From: Tetrahymena elliotti 4EA
Lineage: Eukaryota; Ciliophora; Oligohymenophorea; Hymenostomatida; Tetrahymenidae
Reading direction: 5' to 3'
DNA length: 64,000 nucleotides
Assembly: GCA_000231825.2 (NCBI GenBank)
Contig: AFXF02001488.1
Location: 124,001-188,000, forward strand
Below, one piece after another: positions 49,454 through 62,901 of the stretch. How positions within the stretch are numbered: position 1 is the stretch's first letter; each line of letters opens with the position of its first letter. A model generated the notes under the pieces. The model had not been told where the DNA came from, searched no databases, and was given only the letters and a program-made list of their open reading frames with translations. The position numbers and the translations under genes were made by a program.

Positions 49454-52400
49454 ATGATAAAATAAATAGTAGGCAAGCTCTTTAACTAGCTCAAGAATGT
49501 TATATTTTTAGGTGGAGATGATATAGATGAAAGCGATAGTTTTATTCCTAAATCAACAAAGAAATACGATAAAATTGTAAAGCCGTTTTACTTCATAATT
49601 AATTCCCTATTGAGATTTTTAGTACAGTTGATATTACAAAATTATACATAATCAATCAGCATTATTAATATTATTCTTGTTATTTGCAATAATAAAATCA
49701 GATTAAATCTAAGTCTTGATTCTTTAAAATATTTTATATTAAAAAGATGGAATTAGAAAATGGAGAAGTCCTTCAACTTCAGGGATTCAGCAGCGTTAAG
49801 GATAGCATGAATAATAAAATAGGTCTCACAGAAATAGAAGTAATTGATAATAAATATATTTTTTATATTAAGTTAGTGCAATAATAGATCTTAACTAAAT
49901 AAAGAGCTCTTGCTTTTTATTAAAAAAAGTAATGAAAAAAGCAAAATATAAAAGAAAATAAAGGAAATAAGAAAAATTAATAAAATAAATAGTTATTTAA
50001 ATTAATTGCTAGTAGAATTTACGCTCTTGCGCAATAGCTCTATATAAATATATTAGATGATTATGCATACTTATTTTTCTTAAAATAAATTTACAAAAGT
50101 TATTCGGGTTCTTTCCTAGAGTCCTTCTCAAATATATCAAAAGAATCGGTACTTGGCTTATTTTATTCACTGCTCTTCTTGGATACATTTATGGAGCTGC
50201 AAGTTCTTTCCTGCTTGAAAATATATACAGTTATACATTGTAAATTGCATTCATTCTTTCTTTTTAAATTCCAAGCATATCCTTCATATTAATCATTAAG
50301 AATTGTTTAAAATTAAGAGCAACCATTGAATAATTTACTTTTATTCTAAAATAGGCAAGAATTATTCCAAATTTATCTTATCCCTATGTTTATTAGCATC
50401 ATTATATTTTTTATGAGAGAAGTTTTCTTTGAATTTCTAAAGAAGAAATCTGAATACGATTTAAATAAATTACAGTGCATGAAATTCAAAAGTTTAAAAA
50501 AGACATATCAAAAAGTAAAGGCCTACAACTCAGATATTATTAATTAGATTAGTTAGTTAAATAGAGAATAGATATAAATGGCATCTAATAATATCAATCA
50601 AAATCCTAATTCTAATAATTATAATAACAACAACAACAATAATAATAATAACATGCAAGCAAAATCTTAGTTTATCTCTTATGAAAATTAATAAAATATT
50701 TCAGCCTTGTAAACGGTAAAAGAGCCTGCTTTACCAGATAAGAGAGAAGGTTCGCCAATTAATGATCCTTATTTAATTAAAAATAATAAAGTTAATAACA
50801 TATTAAATAATTTGGGAACCAATAATGGAGATAATTTAAAAATATAATAAAAAGAAGTTCAATTAGGTTCAATGTCCTTCGGTGTTCAAAATTAGTAATT
50901 TATAAATGCTTAACCAACATAATAGATCAGCAATTTCAATTCATTTTATTCTGGTAATGCAAACGCTACTATGAACTAAAATCTATACAGCTAATGTAAA
51001 TTCTTTTTCTATTTCTTTTCCATATTACATTTAAAACCAGCCAAATTTCCCAAAACAAGTCCTTTATTAAAACCTACTAATTAAATTTGAGCAAAAATAA
51101 AAATAATTAAAATTTGTTGGTCATTGGTGTTTCTTCCTAAAGAAAATAAATTTTTTTCCTTTATTAATATTAACTTTTATCTTATTTAGAAAACTCAAAT
51201 TAACCCAGCTGCAATAACATTCCTTAAATGCCTCCTCAGTTAGCAAAGCACGCTAGTGAACTACAAAAAATCACAGCCTAAGTTACTAAAGTAAATTCAA
51301 ATTAGCTAATGGTAAGTTAAAAATAAATTCTAGCTATTCCAAACCCAAATAACGCAAATTCGAAAAAAATTAAAAACTAAAAAGATTTGAGTTAAAGCAT
51401 AAATTTAAATAATCCAGGAGCTTTCATAGCAAGGCGTACTCACCATAGCAATAGCTAAGCAAATATAAATAAGAAAAGAACCCTTTAAGACAAAAAAATT
51501 GAAGAATAAAATTTAGAGGAGAAATTATAAAAATATAACTCTGAAAAAATTCAAATTGTTGAAGAAGTGTGTTGGAAAGATTTATAATTAGGTGATATTG
51601 TCGTTTTAAAAAGAGGTTAAGTATCTCCTGCTGATTTACTTATTCTTGAAAGTAAAGGAGGTAAAATTTCTGTAGATTGCTAACTTGTTAGGGGTACTTG
51701 TGATGAAGTCATCAAAAAACCTACAAATGTCACATCAAGTAATATTTTAATTTATAAATTTAAATGTAAAATTATTAATTTTCTTTAAAAAAAGTCTCAG
51801 ATGGCTCTAAGATTAAATAAAGTGTTTTTGAGTATAGAAAGATATTGAATGGAAAGCTAGAATATTCTTCTTTTAAGTTAAAGGATGGTTTTAAGGGTTT
51901 TATTAAGCTTTCAAAAGACCCTAAAGGAGAAGAAATAGATAATTCTAACGTTATTTTTAGAGGTTCCATTTTAAGAAATTGTAAATGGGTATATGGTTTA
52001 GTTATTTATGCAGGCCATGATTGTAGAATATTTAAGCAGTCAAGAGGAATGACCTCTCTAAGAAAATCATTTTTTGCAAGCAAAGCTTAAACCTTTTACA
52101 CAATATCATTATTTCAGATCATCTTTAATATACTAGTAAATAAATTATCTCATTTAATATTAAATTAATTATTTAATTAAATTATAGGTTTCTATGCTTT
52201 TTCTTTATTTTTAACCTTGTAACTATACTAATAACTAAAATTATTAAATTGAAAATGTCTAATTATATATACTCAGCTACTTGATGGACTACTTAAATAT
52301 ACTTCCCCCTCTTTTTTATGCAACCATTGATATTATTGATATGATTAATGACCTTTCCTAATCATGGAAGTTCTACAAATATGAAAATCAAATCAAAGAT

Positions 52401-55400
52401 TTATAAAAAATATAAAAGCAGTTGAAATAATAAAAATAGCCCAATTAAGACTAAAATAATTAAAAAAACATTAAGTATGAATCAAAATAAGATGATGATG
52501 ATCATTCACCCAAAGAATAATGTCTAAATAATATAAAAGCGGAAGAGATACCATTTACAGAACGTGATGATATATATAAACTTACAAGAAGTGTTTCTAT
52601 TTCTGACATTTCTTTAACTAACCATGCTTTTTTTGATAAAACAGGCACAATAACTGAAGAAAAATTTGAAGTAAGTTATCTTTTACTTTTTTTCTTTTTA
52701 AAATAACATTTTCTTATTATCCACATTTTTTTTTCAAAAAATTGAATAAATTTTGCAATAATTTCAGAAAAATTAGTTGTTTTCATTTATTCATTATTTA
52801 TTGCTTGAATTTTTATTTATCAACTTTATTAGTTGTATACTATTATTAAAATATTTAAATTAACTAATAGGTAAAATCGATATTTATTAGGGATTCTTTG
52901 TTCTTACTTCCTGATCATTAAAAATTGAAAAAAATTTTAACAAACTTCGAAAAAGAAACAAATGCTGAAAAATCAATAAAAAGTTCAATTATTGAGTAAA
53001 CTAATTTTCCTGCAGAATTAACAGAAGAAAAAATTGAGTTTAATGGAATTAAGGGATCTTAAGAAACTAACTCATTTAAAGCAAGTATAACATACTTGAC
53101 ATCATAAAAGAAAAAGAAAATAGGTAGTGATGGCTAGCTAGATAATGATAATTTAGAAGAGGAAGAAAAGGATATTATAAAATCTAATTTAGAGATAAGT
53201 AACAGTGACGACTAGGAAAAAGAAAAAGAAAGTAAAGGAAAAAACAGGAATCAAAATAGATAACCATCTACATTTTACTAAAGCAATGAAGAAAAACTCA
53301 AAAAAGAAAGCTTGCATATTCAAGTTGATCCTGCAATATTTAGTCCTTCTAACCTAAAATCAGGGATGGAGGGTTCTAACAATTTTCATGGCAAAAGATA
53401 AACAAGCTAAACAGAATCTGACATGCATATACACACTTCTGAAGAATAAATCTTTTTACAAAACCTTTTTGATGAATATGATGGATACTACCATTAAGCC
53501 ATATTGTCTTTGATTTTATGTCACTAAACAAACACCTCATTAGAGAGAAATAATGAAACTCAGTAACAATAAATAAAAAAGAACTCATTATTCAAAATAG
53601 AGAAGGTAAATGGAATTTTGTGAATGCAAATTTATTTTAAGGAAAATTGACCTAATTCTATTGAATTTTCTTAACATTAAGATAAAATATTTCTTTTTTA
53701 AAAGTTTATATTAATATAAAATAAAGGAAATAATGTAATTTGCAGAAAGCCTTGGATATCAGTTTAAATGGAATAATTCTAGCAAGGGACTTTAGCCAAC
53801 TTTTCATTTAAAAATATCTAAAAAAGTTAAAGATTATCATGTTCTCGCTGTTAATGAATATACAGAAAAAAGAAAAAGAATGTCTGTGCTAATTAGAGAT
53901 CCTAATTCTGATAGTATTTCAGGTGCTATTTTGATAGTCAGATAAGGATTAGGACAGACACTACCTGAAAATCTTAAAAATAATATAACAGAAAATGAAA
54001 AGCTGTAAAAAATCAATAGTAATTTTAAGAAATAATTAATCATGATATCAATTAAAAATTTAATATTATAGGAATAATGGAGAGCCAAGGTATGAGAAGA
54101 TTTATTTACATGAAGAAGGAACTCACTGAAGATTAATGCATGGATTATGTTTAGAAATATGAAAATGCTCATAAAAATCTAGTTTCTAATGTAGACTAGA
54201 GAGAAGAAATTTACAATTCAATTGAAAACGATTTAGAATTGATATGCGTACTAGGTCTTTAAGAGAAAATTAGACCTGATGTTGAATCTCTTATGCATAA
54301 TTTAAATTTAAGTGGTATAGGAACATGGATGCTGAGTGGAGATAACTTTGAGAATAATTTAGGAGTAGCTTACCAAATAGGATTTGTCGAAAATGATCAG
54401 CAAGTTCTTAACTTTAATTCAGAAGAGCCTGACTGTATTATTTATAAAATTTAAAAAATAAAAAAATATATTTTGACTTTTTAATTTAATTTAGTATTGA
54501 AACTGCAAATAAGATAGCAATTATAGCTCTTTAAAAGTATTTTTACAGCTAAAGAAAAGAATGCAGGCCATCTTTAGGATGTTTAAAATAATATCAAATA
54601 ACTAATTAATCACAATAGCAACAACAACAATAACAGCTCACAAATTAATTTAACCCAAAATGGTTAGAATATGAATTCACCAAAAGAGAAGGAAGATAGA
54701 TTATCTACTCCAAAGAGTCTCAATTAGTCGTCAAATCAATTCTAAAGAGAAGTTCATCATAAAGTAATTTGTTTAGTATTTTTAATTCATACTAAAATTA
54801 TAAAGTTCTCTTTCTATAAATAGAATTCATTGATTGAAAACAGCTCTATTTTCTAAACTAACTTCCATAAAAGACAAACAAGAAAGCGCTCTACTTCAGC
54901 TTGGAATTAGGAAAAAGTAAAAATTAGATTTCAACTAAATTATCTACAATAACCATTAACTTTTATAATAAAAATAGAGTTTGCCACAATACTCTATTTT
55001 TATCTCAGGAAAATCTCTCATCACAATATTTTCAGACAATTATTTGAAAGATCACTTTAGTTTTTTATCTTACTTTGCTAAGTCTGTTATTGGTTATGAT
55101 TTAACACCATAACAAAAAGGCTGGTTAGTTCGTTTGGTCAAACAACATTTTCCTGGAAATCCAAAAACACTCTGTGTAGGCGATTCATATAATGATTCAC
55201 ATATGATGCAAGAGACTGATGTAAGTATTTAGATTGAAAACTGTAGAAGGACCAAAATATCAGAATTAGGAGATATTATTGTCAAGTAATTAACCATATT
55301 TTTTCTTTTTATTTATTAATGAATTAATTATAAAAAAAGGGATTTCAAAACACTCTTTAGACTTATATTCTTAACATCGAGATTTTTCTCAGAAGTGTAT

Positions 55401-58400
55401 GAGGAGTTACTAATTTACTGTTTTTATAGATCATTTTTACTTGCTTACATGATTTTATTTTTCAATTTAATTGACTGTACTTATGCAAGTAGTTTATTCA
55501 GTGGTTATGATATATTAAACTACAATACTGTATTTTTTATTTTCTCAGTTATCCCTTATGCCTACAAAAAGTATAGATTATTCAAGCTATATCAATAATT
55601 TAAAAACTAAGACTAGATTGTAGATTAATTCAGATATAATATAAAAGTGTTTAAAAAGAAGAAAACCATGCTCTTTTTGTATAAGGTATAGCTATAATTT
55701 AATTCATTTATTTTATTTAAAAATATTATAATTTTTAGGTTGTTGGCCATAGCTTCTTAGAATCTTTGATTTTGTTTGTAATCTGCTATTTTAATTTCAA
55801 CTTTGGAGCACAAGATGATGGAAAAGACAATAGTCTGGTTGTACTTAAAAGACTTGGATTGCTTATGGTTACTTTTTGGACATAAGTAAAGTTTAATATT
55901 GCAAATAATCAGTCATATTTTGAGATAGTTTGTAGTCATGCTTTTCATTTGATAGGAGTTGTAGTTTACTTATCTTTTGGTGCTATGATTGATTCAAATC
56001 CATCTAATTTTGTTGAGTTTGGTGCAATGATGTCTTCTCCTCAGATGTACATTACCATCTTATCATTGGCTATGTTTGCTGTAATCCTGCAAATATTTTT
56101 AGAGAACAACATGTACATACAAAAATTCTTTCCTTTCCCTTACATAATAGATAGAGAACTTTATTCAGAAATCAAAGGTTTTTATTAAATAAAATATAAA
56201 TTGTACCTAATTTACTTATATCAAATATTTTTTTTTAGGAGAAATGAATGAGCTCAAATTTGTTCGTTAAACCTATCTTGAAAAAGCTACAAAAACTGCT
56301 AGGCCAGAGAATGGTCTTATCTACTATAAAATGATCATCGAAAATCATCTTTCTAAAATTTTAAACCAGATTTTCAAAGGATCAAAGCAGGAAAACATGG
56401 ATCAAATCCTTTAAAATTGTAATTTTGTCTTTTTAATAAAAAAATCTAAATAAATAATATCTAATTAATAGTAATACAAAGTGAGGATATTTCTATCAGC
56501 TAGCAAGACATGAGCAAAGTTACTCTTAAATTTAAGAATAGAGATTTAGAGAAAAAATTCATTGAAAATCTTGTCAAATAATGGGAGAGATTTAACATGA
56601 GGGCATAAATATCTATCCTTTTTTTCTTAGAAACAACTCTAACAATTATTGGAGTACTAACATACCAACTCATTATGGAAGACGAATCAGATAAATTATA
56701 AAATTTAGTAATTGATTTGTTTATTTTTCTCTTTTTAATCAACCACAAAGTATAGAAATTAAATTATTTTTTTTAAAACTAAATAGATCATTCCTTAGGC
56801 CATCTCAATTGTTGTCATTTTAGTCTTGGTATTAGTTCTTGTCACAAAGAAAAATAAATTATTTTTCTAAATGAACATCAGCATATTTTTATTTAGAATT
56901 CTTTTCAAAATAATACAAGATTTAGTTTCATTTACTAATCTTATGCTCGTCTCGATTATTTACTCTTACAATATGAATTTTGCTATTATTGCAAAGCCTC
57001 ACCTAATTTGTATAGGATCTATTATGCAAAACATTATTTTTATACCTCTAATGATTGCTTAGACTAGTTCTTCTCAAAATGAATCAAGTGTTAGCATTTA
57101 TGTCTTAATTTGTGCTATCATTTATATACTAAATTTTATGGTGACACTTCTTATCTAGAAATATACTGTAATTTTTTTATTCTTCATTTTGGGTTTTTTT
57201 ATAAATTTATTTTTACAAAAAGCTTGAGAAGACTGAGAGAAATAACTTTTTACAGTTTAGCAAGATGTAGCAAGAAACATAAAAAGTTAACAATGTTCTT
57301 TCTATTCTTCTTCCTAAATTTGTTAGAGAAAGAATAAGTGCAGGTAAAATTTTATTTTTTTTCTTTTTAGATGGTTAATGTATGATAAATATTTTTATTA
57401 AATAGAATAACTAAGTAATGAAAATACTGAAAGCAGAAATTAAATTTCTGAAGATTAAGGAGAAGTAGCAGTACTCTTCTTACTTATTTGTGATTTTGAT
57501 GAAATTTCATAGAGTGAAAATGAAAAAATTGTAACACTACTAGATAATCTTTTCAGATATTTTGATAACTTATGTTCATCTAATGATGTCACAAAGATAG
57601 AGACAGTAGGAAACAGCTACGTTTGTGCAGCAGTAATTTTATAACATATTTTACATAATTATATCATTTATAATTTTTAAAGGGTTTGAAATCTGTTGAA
57701 GAATAAAATAGCAGAAAGAAAGCAAATGCAATAAACCCTGTAAGAAGAATGATTAATTTAGCCTTTGATATGAAAAATTATGTCCAAAACATTAAATGGG
57801 GAAGCTAAGGATAGTCTATGGTAATTAAAATAGGTATACATTATGGTAAAGTTATGGCAGGAGTTATTGGTTACCACAAACCATAGTTTTCTTTAATTGG
57901 TGACACTGTAAACACTACAAGTAGAGTTATGTCAACAGGAGAAAATGGTAAAATCACTCTTTCAAAGCAAGCATTTGACTAAGTTAATCAATTCATTCAT
58001 GAGCAAGGATATAGTTACTTGTAAAAAAATGTTGAAGTAAGAAATGAATTAAACAATGGTTTTTAAATATAAACCTAATTTTTTTATTAAAGGCTAAAGG
58101 AAAAGGTGTTTTAGAAACTTTCTAAATCTTCTAAGGAAAGAAAAATTAGTTCAAACAAGACAAGAGGAGAACCTTGAAAACGACACTTTATCAAACCTAC
58201 AAAAAATAAACTTAATATGAAAAAGGTAAAAAATCAACTATCAGATAAAACCCTAACTCTCCATTTAGAAACAACTCAAGAGCTAAATAATTTAAGAAGA
58301 ATACTTCTTCCATACCATCACCAGAAAGTAAATATTTTTAATATCCTTACTATAAAAATAAGCTATTAATTAATAAAATAAAAAAATAGAAAATGAAGAT

Positions 58401-61262
58401 AAATACAATAACATTCCCTTAAAGTAATAGTCTCTACCTTTCAATTCCAGCGATGGAGTTAGATCCAAAAATCAAAGCACAGCAGCTACTCATGCAGCTC
58501 AAAGTGATAGCAACTAAACAATATATGATGATAAGCAGTAGTAAAATGTAATGATGAAAAAGAATTCCTTAAATGAAATTGAAGAAGAAACTTCAAAGGT
58601 TTCAATGAGAGAAATTGATTCAAATCAAAAAATAGATAAATCTCTAAATTTCAATTAAATTTATAAAAAACTCCAAATTGATCCAAATTTGGCCAATATT
58701 GGAGGATTTGCTCCAATTTAAGAGGAACTATACATACCTCTTTAAAATAGTAATCAAAATAATGGTAAAGAAACAACAGAGGCTGATAATAATGAGGATG
58801 AAGATACTGAGAATTTCAAAAAAAATTCTAACGATTACATATAAAATGATGATGCTATGAGTTAAATAAAAACAAATAATAATAAGCCTCAAAATGAAAA
58901 ATCTGAAAATAGTTACTTACTAAAATTTAATGAAGAAGATCCTATGTAAAAAATTTAAGATATAGAGCCAAATGGATTGCTCGAACCTAACTCTTTTTAA
59001 AATAATTATGTAATTTTAATATGAACTTTACAATAATTCTTTTTTAAACTTTTACATTTTTTATTAGGGTAGAAGAAGAATGCAGAGAAAAATTACAAGA
59101 ATGATCAATGATCATTCTCCTCATTAAATTTAACACTCTAACTCAGTAGAAAAAAATGATTAAATCTTAAAAGGTGAAAGTAAAACAAATATTGAACGTA
59201 CTTCTGCTACTCGCTTCATACATAGAAGCTCAATTAGAGGAGGAGTAAATATAAAAAGTGGTATGAATTCTCAAAGATCAAAAGAATCTAAAATGGAAAT
59301 AGGTAGTGAAGTTCTCCCTTCACTAAATAATAATTTAGATCAATCAGCATAACAACTAATGGTATAATGCAATTTATCATATAAGTAAAATGATGAAATA
59401 TAAGATGAGTTTATAGAAAATGATAGATTATTTGATCTATATGACTTCGAAGAAGAAAAGTAAACTTAAGAAAATCTAATAACATTTAAGAAAAAAGTAT
59501 ATTCTTTAATTAATTTATTTATTTAATATATCATTACTTACATTTTAACCATAATAACTAGTTTTACATTCCTTATCTTGACACAAACAATCCATATGTT
59601 TCACAATTCTACTCTTAAATTCATAAGGATCAGGAGTAGTATAGATATAATAGAATCACCTGCTTATTCCTGTAATAAATTATTATTTATTTTGGAAAAC
59701 TAATAGTACTTTAATCCTTCTTTCTAGCTTACCTCCATAAATTTTTTTCACAAAATTTTTAATAATTTTTTGTGAAATACTAATAAAAATTTAATAAACT
59801 CAAATTAAATATTGTTTAAGGAAGAATTATATTAAATATAAGCTATTTATTACTATATAATTTATTTTTAATTAATAATAAATAGGTCTTACAGTATCAA
59901 AACAATTTTACAATTATTTAATATAACTGTGTTCTCAAGATTTGCAGCTGTTATCTCTTTAAGATCAGTTTTTATATTACTGTTATTTACTTACTATCTT
60001 CTAAGAAAGAAATACTTTCAAGAGAATATCCAACTCTTCACAAAATATATTTATCTTTTATATGTGATTGGTATAGTGAGCGTAATTTTCGAATCATCTT
60101 CATTTCGCTTAGGTGACTTAACATAAGATTTAAAAGATTAAGTTTGGTAGCTTTAAGCAGCAGAAAGTTTCTTTTTACTTATAACTCTTGCTTCATTAAA
60201 TAACCAAAGATTTGAAATAAATTTATTCTTTTATTTAATATTACTGATTAACTGGATAATCTTAGCTAATCAAACTGACATAGTTATATATGTGATATAC
60301 TTCTTCATTTATGGAGGAATAGCTCATATTATTTTCAATTAAATTCTTCTTGGGCTTCAAATCAATAACTTTAACACCTACTAAATACTTAAAAGAAAGA
60401 ATAATTAATAAGCTTCTTTACTCAACAATCTACTTCCTCTTCATGTAACTATTTTAATTTAAAAATTTTTTAATGAACCTAGAATTAAGATTTAGTATTT
60501 GATACATTTTATTTTAATTAATTGTTAATAAAAAATTAGATTTTAGATAAATTCTTGAATAATCGTTAAGCAGAAAGAATGTCATTGACAGATCAAATAG
60601 ATAATGTGACAATATTATTTGCAGATATCTCTTAGTTTACAAAATATTCTAGCCAAGTTCAACCTGAATAGGTAGTCAAAATGCTTAGAAGCTTATTCTA
60701 TGAGTTCGATAGAAGTGTTTAGTACCTTAACTTATTTAAGCTATATACTATTGGTGATTGCTATGTTGTTTTAAGCTTTAATGATATCAACAAAAGAAAT
60801 ATAGTAGAAGAAGCTAAAAATGTTATTTACATGGGACTTGAAATGATTAGAATTATTAGGAATGTTAGATCCATAATTAATTTTGAAGAACTAGATATGC
60901 GTATTGGTGTTCACACAGTAATTGAATTCATTTTAAAAATAAAAAATCTAACATTTAAAATTTTAATTTAGGGTAGAATTATTGGTGGTGTTATTGGTAC
61001 AGATATTGTTAGATATGATGTCTATGGAAGTGATGTTACTATAGCAAATAAAATGGAGAGTAATGGAGAAAGAGGAAAAATTCTAATCAGCTAAGTCACT
61101 TATGATCTATTGGCAAACAGCCAATATGCTAGCTTATTTAATTTCACTAAAAAAGAAGAAGATGTTTATATAAAAACTTTAGATAGATACATGCCTGCAT
61201 ATTTTGCAGAACTTAGTTCATAATAACCTTAAGAGTCTTCTGAAATACTTGAACAAAATTGA
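49454..61262 (+). CDS. Fused P4-ATPase-like / guanylyl cyclase (alveolate type)
   Basis: Starts MIKQIVGKLFNQLKNV; TGA at 61260-61262; many introns. First comes a P4-ATPase-like half: CWKDLQLGDIVVLKRGQVSP and ADLLILE (actuator), SLTNHAFFDKTGTITEEKFE (phosphorylation Asp), YTEKRKRMSVLIRD (nucleotide domain), WMLSGDNFENNLGVAYQIG, VGDSYNDSHMMQETD, then membrane spans (55370-57060). Cyclase domain 1 follows (57460-58140): LLLICDFDEI, ETVGNSYVCAA and GVIGYHKPQFSLIGDTVNTT. A second membrane block is at 59510-60450. Cyclase domain 2 (60590-61220) has VTILFADISQFTKYS, YTIGDCYVVL and GRIIGGVIGTDI. Ciliate and apicomplexan guanylyl cyclases have exactly this architecture, two six-span cassettes with paired cyclase domains. 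The product is cGMP. Domain 2 keeps both metal Asp; domain 1 has Asn at the second. Poly-Asn loops occur near 50600-50660 and 54600. Exon ends in 49700-50500 are unclear. Confidence 0.85.
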
Positions 61263-62901
61263 GAACTTAACTCTAATCTATCAAATAAGAATTTTAAAAT
61301 TTAAAGTACTAAGCAATCAAAATAATTTAATTTAAATTAAATTTATCAATAAATCTATTTATCTTTTTTAATAATTTTCCCATAAATATTATATTAAAAA
61401 TTAATCAATCAATCAATTACTTACTTACTTATTATTCATGTTCTAATTTCTTTTGTAAAAATATTTATAACCTTAAATCTATTTTCAACTAATAAAATAT
61501 TCTTATTGATCATTTCACTTTATTCATTAATTTCCTCGATCTTCCATTCAATAATTTCTTTCTTCATCTACTCCTACTTTTTTAATTTAAAATTATTATT
61601 TTTTATATAATATGCAATTTAACAAATTTACTTTTAAATCAGGTAAGAAAAATGTAAATGATTAAGAATATTAAAATAAACTACTCAATAAGTTTTTATT
61701 ATATATTATTATGAAAAATTTTAATTTCTTGAACAAAATTTAGCATTCAACTTATTAATCATAAATAGAGATACTTAAATATTTTAGTTAGCTCTCAAAA
61801 CTAATTCAATAGTTTGAAAATAATTTTAATTTGAAAATCATATTAATATTGTCTGAGACAGAATAAAACTTATGAATAATTCAAAAAATTTATTTGAAAT
61901 AGAAGAAAAAGAGTGCACTTGTTTAGATAATTAATTGATATAAAAACATATTAATTTGTGTTTGTTTAGTCATTTTATTAAGTATATTTTTTGGCTTTGA
62001 TTATGTTTTATATAACAGAGAGTAAATAAAATTATTGGCACTTAAACATAAAACTATTTCCTTAAAAAATAGTTTTCTTTTACTCTTTTAACTTGCTTTT
62101 AATTATTTATCAATAGAAATAACTAAATGTTAAACAAGTATCTGTCTATGATAATTCTATTTGTAAAATCTTCAAAAGTTTGATTGGCAAGAATATAAGC
62201 TAATGTTCTAGATGTCTATTTTTTTTCTAGAAATATTCTTTTTAAACATTTTTTGTTAAAAAATTGTAAAGAGATAAAAAAAAGATGTATTCATGATAAA
62301 AACTATCAAAAAGTATCAAAATCCAAATAAATAATGAATAGTTTTTATTATATTGAGATGAAAAAATTAAAGAATTCATTGATTATGATTTTAAATTTTT
62401 CTTTGAAATATAAAATAGATTAATTTTTAAATAAAAAATAATTTTTTAAAATATTTTTAAAATTATTATTATTGATAATTTATTGTATATTTAATCATAA
62501 AAATGTATTTTTCAATAAGACTAAAAATAAATATTTGAATAAAAAAAGTTGATTTCTTTTTATTTAATTAACTACATACAGTCTTCATTTTTGTGAATTT
62601 TATCAAATAATTGCTTTTTTTAGCTTGACAATTATTTTTTTTCTAAATGATGAATGAAATCCTAAAAAGATTAGATTGTCTATTTTATGAATTATTAAAA
62701 TTAGTAAAAAAGCATGATAGAGTAAATTTTATATTGGCTTTTAAATTAATTGTATAAATCTCAATATCAACCTTAATTGTACAATATGAATATATTATTA
62801 AAACATTGAATTTTATCACTGTTTTTTAATCAATCAATCGTCTGATAAGACTAACTTAATTAAAAAATTTTTTTGCAAGATTCTTTTTTGTCAAAAATAA
62901 A
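61263..62901. other. Intergenic AT-rich sequence
   Basis: Holds an AATC/TTAC tandem repeat (separate entry) about 140 bp after the cyclase stop codon. No gene or RNA was recognised. Confidence 0.5.
61401..61433. repeat. (AATC)n followed by (TTAC)n
   Basis: Three AATC units followed directly by three TTAC units in the 3' flank of the cyclase gene. Confidence 0.65.

Noticed and set aside
51775..54172. Minus-strand ORFs at 51775-51969, 53376-53588 and 53837-54172
   Set aside because: All overlap P4-ATPase exons on the plus strand that carry recognisable motifs.
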